Origin: Rubrobacter sp.
GTDB lineage: Bacteria > Actinomycetota > Rubrobacteria > Rubrobacterales > Rubrobacteraceae
Direction: 5' to 3'
Length of the DNA: 64,000 bases
Assembly (NCBI GenBank): GCA_013697825.1
Contig: JACCWD010000113.1
Location: 1-64,000, forward strand
The notes below the pieces were generated by a model. The model made no database searches and was not told the origin of the DNA. It was given only the letters and a program-made list of their open reading frames with translations. Shown in pieces: positions 45,571 to 54,193 of this stretch. The position numbers and the translations under genes are program-made. Numbering within the stretch: the first letter of the stretch is position 1; each line of letters opens with the position of its first letter.

Positions 45571-46324
45571 GATGAGCCTCGAAGGTGAAAGTTTGATCCG
45601 CGCTCGACGGAGCCTTCCTGTGTTCATACTCGGCGGAGACGGTGATCTCCGAGAAACCTTCGCTCTCGAGGATGAGCTTGAATTCCTCGATGCCGTACCA
45701 CCGGAGCGGGAAACGGTGGAGTTCGGCCTCCGTGAGTTTTCCGTCGCGCCACTTCTCGTACTTAAGGAAAACGACGGCGTATTGGTCGAGGAAGTTCACT
45801 TCGAAGAGCTTCGATTCGAGCGTGATGAGATCCCCTTCGGATGTCGTGAACGTCCTCGTCGAGACATGGTCGAGGCAGAAATCGGTGCGGAGTTCGAGAT
45901 CGAGAATGAGCCGCCCGCCCGGAACGAGGTGTTCGCGGAAACGCCGGAGGGCTTCGAGGGAATCCCGGCGGTCTTCGAGGAGAAGGAAGGAACCGGCCGG
46001 GACGATGACGGCCTCATACCTCTCCGGGAGGGAAAAAGACTCCATTCCTCCTTCGCGGAGGGTCGGGTCGAGTCCCCTCTCCGAGCAATGTTTCCGACAC
46101 CGGGCGAGCATCTCCGGCGAGGAGTCGAGGCCGTCCACAACGAGTCCGGCTTCGAGGAGCGGAATGAGAATCCGCCCGTTCCCCACGGCGGGTTCGAGTA
46201 TCCGGCCCCGGCAATCGGCGAGACGATCCCGGTAAAATTCGACATCCCCGAAGGAGTGTCCGACCACCGGGATGCCGATGTCGTACACCTCCGCCGCGAG
46301 TTCGCTCCGGTACGCCGCCTTCAC
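45563..46324 (-). CDS. Class I SAM-dependent methyltransferase
   Basis: 253 residues from a GTG at 46324 that overlaps the cdd stop (GTGA). Rossmann motif I RILEPAVGNGRILIPLLEAG, motif II VDGLDSSPEMLARCR, motif III region YEAVIVPAGSFLLLEDR, then VPGGRLILDLELR. Substrate unknown. The E-P-A-V-G-N-G loop is that of small-molecule or rRNA methyltransferases. Set between era and cdd, so probably co-expressed with them. Confidence 0.88.
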   Translation of the reverse strand: MKAAYRSELAAEVYDIGIPVVGHSFGDVEFYRDRLADCRGRILEPAVGNGRILIPLLEAGLVVDGLDSSPEMLARCRKHCSERGLDPTLREGGMESFSLPERYEAVIVPAGSFLLLEDRRDSLEALRRFREHLVPGGRLILDLELRTDFCLDHVSTRTFTTSEGDLITLESKLFEVNFLDQYAVVFLKYEKWRDGKLTEAELHRFPLRWYGIEEFKLILESEGFSEITVSAEYEHRKAPSSADQTFTFEAHRV

Positions 46325-46716
46325 AGCGCCTCCGGACCGAAGGAGTTCGGGAGGATGTCCCGCTCGAAGGGGAGGCGTCGAAACCCGCCACTTCCGTCCT
46401 CGACGACGACCTCTTTGCAGCCGAACTCGCGGAGGACTTGTCGGCACGCCCCGCACGGGAAGCACGGCGCGGCTCCGGGGCTGTGGACGGCGACGAGTCG
46501 TATCGAGCGGTCGTCCAGGTCGGCGAGGGCCATCGCGGCGGCGGCGTTCCGCTCGGCGCATATGGCGAGTCCATACGAGGCGTTCTCGACATTGCATCCG
46601 GTGTGGACGGAGCCGCCCTCCGTCATGATCGCCGCGCCGACATGGAAGCCGCTGTACGGCGCGTATGCGTTCCGCGAAGCCTCGCGGGCCGCCTCCATTA
46701 TCTCTTCGAGTTCCAT
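46321..46716 (-). CDS. cdd: Cytidine deaminase
   Basis: 131 residues. Deaminates cytidine and deoxycytidine. Seen: NAYAPYSGFHVGAAI, TGCNVENASYGLAICAERNA (zinc ligand and catalytic Glu in CAE) and PCFPCGACRQVLREF (zinc ligands PCxxC). The ATG at 46716 is chosen by family length; the frame is open for 600 nt upstream without recognisable protein. Confidence 0.95.
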   Translation of the reverse strand: MELEEIMEAAREASRNAYAPYSGFHVGAAIMTEGGSVHTGCNVENASYGLAICAERNAAAAMALADLDDRSIRLVAVHSPGAAPCFPCGACRQVLREFGCKEVVVEDGSGGFRRLPFERDILPNSFGPEAL

Positions 46717-47331
46717 GCCCCCTCTTTCATCGCGTCCGAAAATCATGTCCCGCCGCCGGGGAAGCCGCTCCGCAAAGTATACGCTCCGGCAAAGCGTCTC
46801 CATGAGACACGGCTCCACATTTCCGCCCCCGGCATCCGTATCCCTCCGCCGAACCGCGCCCGTTTCGGCGAATGTCGCCTCGGGAAAACCTCGGCCACGC
46901 GCCGCCCCATTCGCCGGGGAAGCCGCGTCTCGCCATGAATGCGCCCCGGCGGAACGCATCTTCGAGCCGGGAGCGGAGACATGTGCCGGGTTTCGGATTC
47001 GCCACCGTTCGCCGCTTCGGCTTCCCCGCTTCGAGGGTGGCTCGACGGGAGACGGCCCGCCGAGCATCACCGCGACGGACGGTATCGAATCCACAAACTC
47101 GGAGTCGGCATCGCCCCCGGTTCGGCGTGTCCGTCGGGACCTCCGCCTTCCACATCCGCCGCTTCCACGGCTCGGCGAGCGCACGGCGGGCCGTGACGAG
47201 GCGCGCCTCCTTCGCCGGGCGGCGGAGCCGTGCCCGGAGTCGGCGTCGCTCCCCTCCGCCGATACTTTCTGTCTCGGTTCGGCGACCGCCCGGCGAGACG
47301 CGACGGAGCTTCCCGGTCGCACACGTCGCTC
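46717..47331. other. Long gap between dgkA and cdd, no clear gene
   Basis: 615 nt. Several frames are open on both strands, but the translations are Arg/Pro/Gly-rich and show no motif, ribosome-binding site or start that stands out. It may be a decayed gene or an untranslated region. Confidence 0.5.
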
Positions 47332-47733
47332 TCACCACGATCCGAGGATGCTCGCCGCGAGTTCGATGGCCCTCGCGCCGAAGACGATCGCGCCGACGAT
47401 CGCCGCTCCGATGCTCGCGACGAGGACGGCTCCGGCGGCGGCGTCCTTCGCGATCTTCGCGAGCGGGTCGAACTCGGGAGAGACGAGATCCACGATGGCC
47501 TCGACCGCCGTGTTCACAAGCTCCATCGCCATGACGAGCGCGATGGCGAAGAAGAGGACGGCGAACTCCGCGACACCGACGCGGAAGACGAGTCCCGCGA
47601 CGACGACCGCGACGGCGGCGAGGGCGTGGAAGCGCATGTTCCGCTGTGTACGGACGGCCCGGACGATGCCCTCCCACGCATGGTCGAAGCCCCCGATGAA
47701 GGCGCGATCCTCCGTCTCCTTTTCCCCCTTCAC
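47332..47733 (-). CDS. dgkA: Diacylglycerol kinase family protein (DgkA-type)
   Basis: 133 residues from a GTG with GGAG 7 nt upstream. Three membrane helices and the diagnostic IALVMAMELVNTAVEAIVDL, with FDPLAKIAKDAAAGAVLVAS after it, place it in the DgkA family. In Gram-positive bacteria such enzymes usually phosphorylate undecaprenol; that is likely here but not shown. Between ybeY and cdd as in many Firmicutes. Confidence 0.92.
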   Translation of the reverse strand: MKGEKETEDRAFIGGFDHAWEGIVRAVRTQRNMRFHALAAVAVVVAGLVFRVGVAEFAVLFFAIALVMAMELVNTAVEAIVDLVSPEFDPLAKIAKDAAAGAVLVASIGAAIVGAIVFGARAIELAASILGSW

Positions 47734-48175
47734 GGACACGCTCCGTGGAAGGAAACCCGGCTCCTCATCCGGCGAGAATTTTCGGGGACGCGCCGCTCCG
47801 ACGACTCTTTCCGGCAGCGAGTCTCCTCGGCGACGAGTCCGTTTCGCGGAAAGCCTTCTCCGACGGCGGAGATCCGGCGCGCGTCCCGGGTTTCCATCGC
47901 GGAGGATTTCGAGGGCATCGAAGGGGGACGCGCCGCCCTCCGAGAGCGAGGGGCGCCCCGCACACGCGAAGCCCCTCCCATCCGCGAGAAACCCGCGCCC
48001 ACGCGAAGGACATCCCCACTGTCGAATCCGATGCCGGGATACCCGAGTTCCCTCGCGCGGCGAGTATGCTCGGCGACCCGCATCGGACACTGCCGAATCG
48101 GATGTCGCCGAATCGAGTGTCGCCGAATCGAGCGTCGCGCATGAAACTCGCCGCCATCGCTCGCTCGGGGTTCCA
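47734..48175. other. Gap between ybeY and dgkA with a 15-nt repeat
   Basis: 442 nt without a convincing gene. At 48091-48135 lie three 15-nt units (TGCCGAATCGGATGT, CGCCGAATCGAGTGT, CGCCGAATCGAGCGT). The rest is GC-rich with no motif. Confidence 0.5.
48091..48135. repeat. 15-nt tandem repeat, three units
   Basis: CGCCGAATCGAGTGT-type units in tandem, 3 copies with one to four mismatches, in the gap downstream of ybeY. In one minus-strand frame it would encode SATLDSATSDSAVSD, but no gene contains it. Confidence 0.6.
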
Positions 48176-48574
48176 TCACGCCTTTTCCATGACCTTCGTT
48201 TGGATTTCCGACATCTCGCTCGCGCCGAAGTCTTCGCCGTGATCCATGCCCGCGAGGTGGAGCGAGCCGTGGACGACGAGTTCTTCGAGATCCATATCGG
48301 CGGCCTCGGGGCATATGACGATCTCTCCGACCATCTCGCCCGACAACGGGCCGTCCATCTCGAAGGAGAGGACATCGGTGGGATAGTCTTTCCCCCGGAA
48401 ACGCTCGTTGAGGGAGCGCATGTCCTCCGGGCCGACGAGGGCGATGGAGACTTCGCCGAGTTCCTCCGGGTCGAAGCCGCGCTCGGCGAAGGCGAGGGCG
48501 GCGAGTCGGGTGGCCCGCTCCGGGTCGAGGGAGGCGAGGTTCCCTTCGTCGAGGAGCGCGACGGAGAAAGTCAT
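48176..48574 (-). CDS. ybeY: Endoribonuclease YbeY
   Basis: 132 residues. Zinc-binding motif HGSLHLAGMDHGED (HGxLHLxGxDH) plus YPTDVLSFEMDGP and GEIVICPEAA. Acts in 16S rRNA 3'-end maturation. ATG at 48574 gives the usual family length. Follows pgpH by 16 nt, the standard order. Confidence 0.95.
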   Translation of the reverse strand: MTFSVALLDEGNLASLDPERATRLAALAFAERGFDPEELGEVSIALVGPEDMRSLNERFRGKDYPTDVLSFEMDGPLSGEMVGEIVICPEAADMDLEELVVHGSLHLAGMDHGEDFGASEMSEIQTKVMEKA

Positions 48575-48590
48575 GAGGTTTCCAGTGGGA

Positions 48591-50819
48591 TCACGTCGGG
48601 TTTCCGGCGGCGGGTTTGGCGGTTTGCTTCGGCGGCTTCGACTCGGCCTCCGGGTATTCGATGCGAGGGCCGAGGAAGCCGATGACCGCTTCGCGGATCG
48701 CCTCTCCGACTTCGTGGATCTCACGCAGAGTCAGCTCGCATTCGTCGAATTGCCCGTCGTCGAGCTTCCGTGAAATCGTGTCGCGGATGACGTCCTCGAT
48801 GCGCTTCGGGGTCGCTTTCGGCAACGCTCTCACCGTCGCCTCCACCGTGTCGGCGAGCATGAGGATGCCGGACTCCTTCGATTTCGGACGACCGCTCGAA
48901 TACCGGAAGTCCGACTCGCGCACGGACTTTTCGCCCTTCTCATCGAGGGCTTTCCGGTAGGAATATTCGATGCGCGTCGTGCCGTGATGTTCGGAGATGA
49001 GGCTTATGATCTCCTCCGGGAGACCCCACGCACGCCCGATCTCCACCCCGTCCTTCACGTGTCGTTTTATGATCTTCGCGGAGAGGGCGGGCGAGAGGTT
49101 TTCGTGGGGGTTCATTTGGGCGATCTGGTTTTCGATGAAGTACCCCGGATGCTCCATCTTCCCAACGTCGTGGTAATATGCCCCGACGCGGGCGAGGAGC
49201 GGGTCGGCCCCGATGCGGTCGGCGGCGTTCTCGGCCATCACACCGACTTGCATGGAGTGCGAGAAGGTTCCGGGCGTCTTCCGAAGCAATTTTTGCAAAA
49301 GCGAGGCTCCGGGGTCGGAGAGTTCGAGGAGCTTCATCGGCGTGAGGAGATTGAAAGCGTTCTCGAGGAGCGGGAGGAGAACCATCGCGAGCATGAGCGA
49401 AAGCGCGCCGTTCCCGAGGCCGAGGACACCTTGCCAAAGAGCGACGCTCATGGTGCTTCCGCCGACGAGGCTTATGGCGAAGGTCACGCCCCCGGTCACG
49501 AGGGCGATGATGAGGCCCGCTCTCAAAAGTTGCTCGCGGGAGTCCACGCGCACGACCGTATAAATAGCGAACCCCGAGGAGATAAGGAGCGCCGAGGCGA
49601 GGAGGAAGTCGTTTCCGGCGATGATCCCCACATTGATGCTCGACACGACGACCATGAGGAACATGAGCCTCGGGCCGAGGAGTATCGTCCCGAGTACGGA
49701 CAGCCCGGCGAGCGGTATGAGGTACGCATTGAACGAGAGAAGCACGAAGGCCCGCGCCATGAGGGTGAAGAGGATCATGAGCGAGGCGGCGAGGAGGAGT
49801 CGGATGGCGGCTTTGCTTTTGAAGATGCGCTTCCCGAAGCGCTCCAAAAAGTACCATGCGACGCCGAGTTGCGCGGCGATGACGAGTGAGATGCCGAGGA
49901 GGACCGTCCACGGGTTCGTGTCCCGGATCTTGCCGAGGGCTTCGAGTTGCGCGACGCTCTCGCGGTCAATGACCTCCCCGCGGGCGATGATCCTCTCGCC
50001 CGGCTGGACGGCGCTTTGCACAGGCTTGACCTGCGCGACCGCCGCCGCGCGAGCCTCCTCGGTGGCTTGGCGGTCTATGACGTAGCTCGGCTGGAGGAAG
50101 CCCCGGCTGAGAGCCTCGGTGAGAAGCCCCACATCGCCCGAAGCGTCGCCCTCGGCGGCCTCCGAGAGGCGGTTTCGGGCCTCGGTCAATCGTATCGCCG
50201 AGGGTGGGATGTCCATGACGCTGTCCTCGGCCACGACGGCGGCGGTATAAAGAGCATCGAGGTTCTCCGAGACGTATCGTTCCGCGTCGTCGAGGTCGTC
50301 GGCGGAGATGAAGATCAAAGCTCGGGCGACGTCGTCGGTGAGGAAGAACGGCGAGGTGTCGGAGACTCGGGCGACCTTCTCGTCCTCGGGCCTCTCGGAC
50401 TGGCGAAGGTCGCGCACCCGGTCGAAGAACTCCCCCACGTTCCCCTCGACTTGCTGCGGAACGGCGTTGCTTTGCTGGTAGATCTCCGCGATCGCGCCCG
50501 CCGCCTCGTTCCTCGCCTCCTCGGTCGCCGCCGGGTTTTCGTAACTCACCGCCCGCGAGGCGAACTCGTCGCGCTGCGCGATGTCCCCCGCCTGGTAGCC
50601 CGGCTCCGCCCGAAGCCCGACCGCCGAGAGATGGCTCGAGTCGAGGCCGATGATCGCGGTGAGCGCGAGCCACGTTACGGCGGTGAGGGCGACGTACAAT
50701 TTGAGGCGCGGCAACCTGTCCACCCACGCCCGGAGACGCTCGAACGCCGTCGGCGGGCGGTGGACCTCGTCCACCCGCTTCCCGTTCGCCTTTTGCACGG
50801 TTTTGTCGTTGAGGGGCAT
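48591..50819 (-). CDS. pgpH: 7TM-HD phosphohydrolase, PgpH-type
   Basis: 742 residues. One N-terminal membrane helix (about 41-60), a large extracytoplasmic 7TMR-HDED region, seven clustered helices (about 305-500) and a cytoplasmic HD domain with HSMQVGVMAENAADRIGADP and VGAYYHDVGKMEHPGYFIEN. PgpH of Listeria degrades c-di-AMP; the same role is inferred here. In operon with phoH and ybeY. Confidence 0.92.
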   Translation of the reverse strand: MPLNDKTVQKANGKRVDEVHRPPTAFERLRAWVDRLPRLKLYVALTAVTWLALTAIIGLDSSHLSAVGLRAEPGYQAGDIAQRDEFASRAVSYENPAATEEARNEAAGAIAEIYQQSNAVPQQVEGNVGEFFDRVRDLRQSERPEDEKVARVSDTSPFFLTDDVARALIFISADDLDDAERYVSENLDALYTAAVVAEDSVMDIPPSAIRLTEARNRLSEAAEGDASGDVGLLTEALSRGFLQPSYVIDRQATEEARAAAVAQVKPVQSAVQPGERIIARGEVIDRESVAQLEALGKIRDTNPWTVLLGISLVIAAQLGVAWYFLERFGKRIFKSKAAIRLLLAASLMILFTLMARAFVLLSFNAYLIPLAGLSVLGTILLGPRLMFLMVVVSSINVGIIAGNDFLLASALLISSGFAIYTVVRVDSREQLLRAGLIIALVTGGVTFAISLVGGSTMSVALWQGVLGLGNGALSLMLAMVLLPLLENAFNLLTPMKLLELSDPGASLLQKLLRKTPGTFSHSMQVGVMAENAADRIGADPLLARVGAYYHDVGKMEHPGYFIENQIAQMNPHENLSPALSAKIIKRHVKDGVEIGRAWGLPEEIISLISEHHGTTRIEYSYRKALDEKGEKSVRESDFRYSSGRPKSKESGILMLADTVEATVRALPKATPKRIEDVIRDTISRKLDDGQFDECELTLREIHEVGEAIREAVIGFLGPRIEYPEAESKPPKQTAKPAAGNPT

Positions 50820-50840
50820 GTCTCTCCGGCGATCTCCGCC

Positions 50841-51818
50841 TTATCCTCCGCGCTTCTCCGACTGATCTTCCGCCTCTTCGTATGCGTCCACTATCCGCAT
50901 CACGAGGTCGCTCCTCACTATGTCGTCGCGGCCCATACCCACGAATGATACTCCCTCGACCCCCGCGAGGGCGCGCCTCGCGTCATGAAGCCCGCTCATA
51001 TTCCCCCGAGGAAGATCCACCTGCGTGAGATCCCCCGTGACGACCATCCTCGAGCCGAAGCCGAGTCGCGTGAGAAACATCTTCATTTGCTGCGGGGTCG
51101 TATTCTGCGCCTCGTCGAGGATGATGAAGGCGTCATTAAGCGTGCGGCCCCTCATAAAAGCCAATGGCGCGATCTCGATTATGCCCCGCTCCAAATGGGC
51201 CTGGAACTTCGCCGGATCGACCATCTCGTAAAGCGCGTCGTAAAGCGGTCGGAAATACGGATCGACCTTCGCCATCATATCGCCCGGCAAAAACCCGAGC
51301 GACTCCCCCGCCTCCACAGCCGGACGGGTGAGTATGAGGCGCGTAACGTCCCCGCGATTGAGAGCGTCCACCGCGAGCGCGACGGCGAGGTACGTCTTCC
51401 CCGTCCCCGCCGGCCCGATGCCGAACGTAACTTGACTCTTCCGGATAGCGTCCGTGTACCCTTTCTGGTTCCTCGTCTTCGGCGCGACCCGCCTCCCCCG
51501 GTGCGTGAGGATCACATCCCCGAGAACCTCCCGCCCGTCGCCGCCCGCGCTCATCTTGTAAAGCCGCTCGGCGGTCTCGGTCGTCGGATGATGTCCCTCC
51601 TCCGAAAGCTCGACGAGGCCGTTGAAAACCGACTCCGCCCGGTTCACCGCATCCTCGCCGCCTTTCAAAGTGATCTCATTGCCCCTCACGATGACCTCGC
51701 AATCCACGATCTCCTCGATGCGCCGAAGCACCACGTCGCGCTCCCCGAACACATCGAGCATCCTTCCGGGCGGTATCACGAGCCTCGCCTCTATCTGACT
51801 ATCCGTGATGTTCGTCAT
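50841..51818 (-). CDS. phoH: PhoH-like ATPase
   Basis: 325 residues. N-terminal KH-like part (MLDVFGERDVVLRRIEEIVD), Walker A FGIGPAGTGKTYLAVALAV, Walker B AFIILDEAQNTTPQQMKMFL, and TGDLTQVDLPRG. Likely an RNA-linked ATPase/helicase working with YbeY, its usual neighbour. Confidence 0.94.
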   Translation of the reverse strand: MTNITDSQIEARLVIPPGRMLDVFGERDVVLRRIEEIVDCEVIVRGNEITLKGGEDAVNRAESVFNGLVELSEEGHHPTTETAERLYKMSAGGDGREVLGDVILTHRGRRVAPKTRNQKGYTDAIRKSQVTFGIGPAGTGKTYLAVALAVDALNRGDVTRLILTRPAVEAGESLGFLPGDMMAKVDPYFRPLYDALYEMVDPAKFQAHLERGIIEIAPLAFMRGRTLNDAFIILDEAQNTTPQQMKMFLTRLGFGSRMVVTGDLTQVDLPRGNMSGLHDARRALAGVEGVSFVGMGRDDIVRSDLVMRIVDAYEEAEDQSEKRGG

Positions 51819-51837
51819 TCCTTTCGTTCGCTTTGCG

Positions 51838-51859
51838 AGCTTGTCAGCATTTCAGCTTT
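51838..51859. repeat. Short heptad element 3' of yqeY
   Basis: GTCAGCA-TTTCAGC-TTTCATT is a 7-nt-period run starting right at the yqeY stop codon and ending 20 nt from the phoH start. It shares the GCTTGTCAGC word (reverse GCTGACAAGC) with the elements at 19221 and 58891. Confidence 0.5.
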
Positions 51860-52302
51860 CATTGCAATCGACTCCGCACGAGGGCGGAGAGTTCTTTCCC
51901 GTCGGCCCGGCCTTCGGAAAGCTCCACCGCCCTTCCCATCGCCCGCCCCATGTCCTTCATGCCCTCGGCCCCGGTCTCGGAGACGGCGCGATCCACGATG
52001 GCCGACATCTCCTCTTCGGAGAGGGATCTCGGGAGGTACGCACGTATGATCTCCGCCTCTGCCGACTCGGCGTTCGCCGACTCCTCGCGCCCGGCCTTCC
52101 GAAACGCCTCGGCGGACTCCTCTCGCTGTTTTAGCTGGCGGCGGAGGATCGCCGTCTCCTCCTCCTCGGATATCGGCTCCCCGGTTTCGAGCTCCGCGTT
52201 TCTGAGCGCGGCCCCGACCATCCGTAAAGCCCCGAGCCTCGCTTTGTCGCGCTCCTTCATAGCCGTCTTTATGTCGCCCTGTATTTGATCCGATATGCTC
52301 AT
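51859..52302 (-). CDS. yqeY: YqeY / GatB-YqeY domain protein
   Basis: 147 residues. Seen: IQGDIKTAMKERDKARLGAL, RMVGAALRNAE, REESANAESAEAEIIRAYLP and GAEGMKDMGRAMGRAVELSE, the tRNA-amidase-accessory-like fold. ATG at 52302 has GGAGG just before it; an ATG at 52317 next to the rsmE stop is an alternative. Exact function is not settled. Confidence 0.9.
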   Translation of the reverse strand: MSISDQIQGDIKTAMKERDKARLGALRMVGAALRNAELETGEPISEEEETAILRRQLKQREESAEAFRKAGREESANAESAEAEIIRAYLPRSLSEEEMSAIVDRAVSETGAEGMKDMGRAMGRAVELSEGRADGKELSALVRSRLQ

Positions 52303-52313
52303 CTTTCCTCCGC

Positions 52314-53015
52314 TCATCTTTCTCTCTTCATGGTTTCATACTTCGCTTCGAGAGCGGCCCCCGCCCTCGCGACAGCGGCGATACCGGCGGTCTCGCTCCG
52401 AAGCCGATGCGGCCCGATTCTCGCGAACGCCGCCCCGACCTCCCCCGCATACTCCATCTCCGCCTCGCTCCATCCCCCCTCCGGCCCGACGAACAAACTC
52501 GCCGGAGACGAAACGACCTCTTCGAGCGACGGAACCCCCTCCCCATTGTGAAGGAGAATCGCCCCCTCCGCACCTTCGAGAGCCTCCCGGAACGGTGTCG
52601 GAGCGACAACTTCCGGCACCACGGTTCGGAGCGACTGCCGCGCCGCCGACTCGGCGATCCTTCGCCACCGTTCGAGTTTGCTCCCCTCGCCCGCCTTAAC
52701 CACCGAACGGTCGGTGACGAGCGGCACGATCCTCGTCGCCCCAAGCTCCGCCGCCTTCTCCACGACGACATCCATACGCTTCCCCTTCGGAACCGCCTGA
52801 TAAAGCACGACCCCGAACGATTCGCTCTCCTCCGAAAAAACCTCCTCGACGACAAAAGCCTCGCCGCCATCGAGAAGCTCCGCGACGAAAACCCTCCCGC
52901 CGTGTCCGACGACCTCGAACGTATCGCCCGGCTTCGCCCGGAGGACATCCGTGAGGTGGTGCGCTTCGTTTCCGAGGAGCGCGAAAGCCGTGTTCGGTTG
53001 CGGCGAATGGTTCAC
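52314..53015 (-). CDS. rsmE: 16S rRNA (uracil-1498-N3) methyltransferase
   Basis: 233 residues, SPOUT fold. Seen: HHLTDVLRAKPGDTFEV, YQAVPKGKRMDVVVEKAAEL, GATRIVPLVTDRSVV, FVGPEGGWSEAEMEYA (SAM knot) and RIGPHRLRSETAGIAAVA. GTG start at 53015 by default, but the in-frame codons just upstream spell RITRIFV, the family's usual start, with no standard start codon before a stop; see findings. Confidence 0.92.
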   Translation of the reverse strand: MNHSPQPNTAFALLGNEAHHLTDVLRAKPGDTFEVVGHGGRVFVAELLDGGEAFVVEEVFSEESESFGVVLYQAVPKGKRMDVVVEKAAELGATRIVPLVTDRSVVKAGEGSKLERWRRIAESAARQSLRTVVPEVVAPTPFREALEGAEGAILLHNGEGVPSLEEVVSSPASLFVGPEGGWSEAEMEYAGEVGAAFARIGPHRLRSETAGIAAVARAGAALEAKYETMKRER

Positions 53016-53051
53016 GAAGATGCGTGTGATTCTCTCTCGCGTGGCCCGGCC

Positions 53052-54191
53052 CTACCTGAAAACCCCTCGTAGCCGCTCGAAGAACGAGGCTCCGCCGCCG
53101 TTGTACGTCTCCGCGCCGCTCATTTGCTCGAACTTTTCGAGAAGCTCGCGCTGCTCGGGCGTGAGCCTCGTCGGCATCATCACGTCCACCACGACCTTTA
53201 TGTCGCCGCGACCGCGGCCACGAATCCTCGGCATCCCCTCGCCCCGGAGCCGGATCGCCGCCCCCGGCTGCGTCCCCGGCTCGACCGTCACCGGAGAATC
53301 GCCCTCCAAAGTCGGAACCCGAAACTCCGTCCCAAGCGCCGCCTGAACGAAGTTAACCTTCATCCGGTGGATGAGATCCTCGCCGTCCCGCATAAGCTCG
53401 GGATGCTCCTTCACCTTTATGTTTATGTAAAGGTCTCCGGGCGGAGAGCCGGACTCCCCATCGTGGCCCGCGCCGGAGACGCGGAGCCTCATTCCGTCCT
53501 CGATGCCCGCCGGAACCGCGACCCTCCGGGAGGCGATACTCGACACCTTCCCGCTCCCCCGGCACTCGTCGCACGGAACGTCCACGATCCTCCCGGCTCC
53601 CCGGCAATCCGGACACGCCGACTGGCTCACCATCTGCCCGAGGAGCGTGTCCCGAACCGTCCTCACCGCTCCCGCGCCACCGCACATCCCGCAAAGATGC
53701 GTCTCTTTCCCGCCCGATCCGCTACAAACCGAGCAATTCTTCACAACCTGAACGTTCACTTCACGCTCAACCCCGAAGGCCGCCTCGGCGAGTTCGAGCT
53801 CGATGTCCGCCTCGGCGTTCCGCCCACGCGCCGGGCCGCGCGAAGCCCCGCCGAAGCCCTCGCCGAACATCGAAGAGCCGCTAAAGCCGTCCCCGAAGAA
53901 AGCCTCGAAGATATCTTGAACGCCGCCAAACGGGTCACCGCCGGGCTGTCCGCCGCCGCCTCTCGGGACTTGGTGGCCGTACGTGTCGTAGGCTCGGCGG
54001 GCCTCCGCGTTGGAAAGGACTTCGTAGGCTTCGGTGAGTTCCTTGAAGCGTTCCTCGGCGCTCGCATCGTCCGGGTTCGCGTCGGGGTGGTGGTCGCGGG
54101 CGAGGCGGCGGTACGCCTTCTTCACTTCTTGCGCCGTCGCCTCTCGGGACACGCCTAGAATCTCGTAGTAATCGCGCTTCGAATTAGCCAA
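53052..54191 (-). CDS. dnaJ: Chaperone DnaJ
   Basis: 379 residues from a TTG at 54191, which gives ANSKRDYYEILGVSREATAQ. J domain with the HPD motif (ARDHHPDANPDD), Gly-rich linker, four zinc repeats (CSVCSGSG, CGMCGGAG, CPDCRGAG, CDECRGSG) and C-terminal substrate domains. Two bases after the hrcA stop, so co-translated. grpE and dnaK are not in this window. Confidence 0.95.
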   Translation of the reverse strand: MANSKRDYYEILGVSREATAQEVKKAYRRLARDHHPDANPDDASAEERFKELTEAYEVLSNAEARRAYDTYGHQVPRGGGGQPGGDPFGGVQDIFEAFFGDGFSGSSMFGEGFGGASRGPARGRNAEADIELELAEAAFGVEREVNVQVVKNCSVCSGSGGKETHLCGMCGGAGAVRTVRDTLLGQMVSQSACPDCRGAGRIVDVPCDECRGSGKVSSIASRRVAVPAGIEDGMRLRVSGAGHDGESGSPPGDLYINIKVKEHPELMRDGEDLIHRMKVNFVQAALGTEFRVPTLEGDSPVTVEPGTQPGAAIRLRGEGMPRIRGRGRGDIKVVVDVMMPTRLTPEQRELLEKFEQMSGAETYNGGGASFFERLRGVFR

Positions 54192-54193
54192 TA

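Noticed and set aside
45431-48685. Plus-strand open frame of 1084 codons
   Set aside because: It runs antisense to era, the methyltransferase, cdd, dgkA and ybeY, has no family motif and follows the codon bias of the opposite strand; long antisense frames are expected at this GC content.
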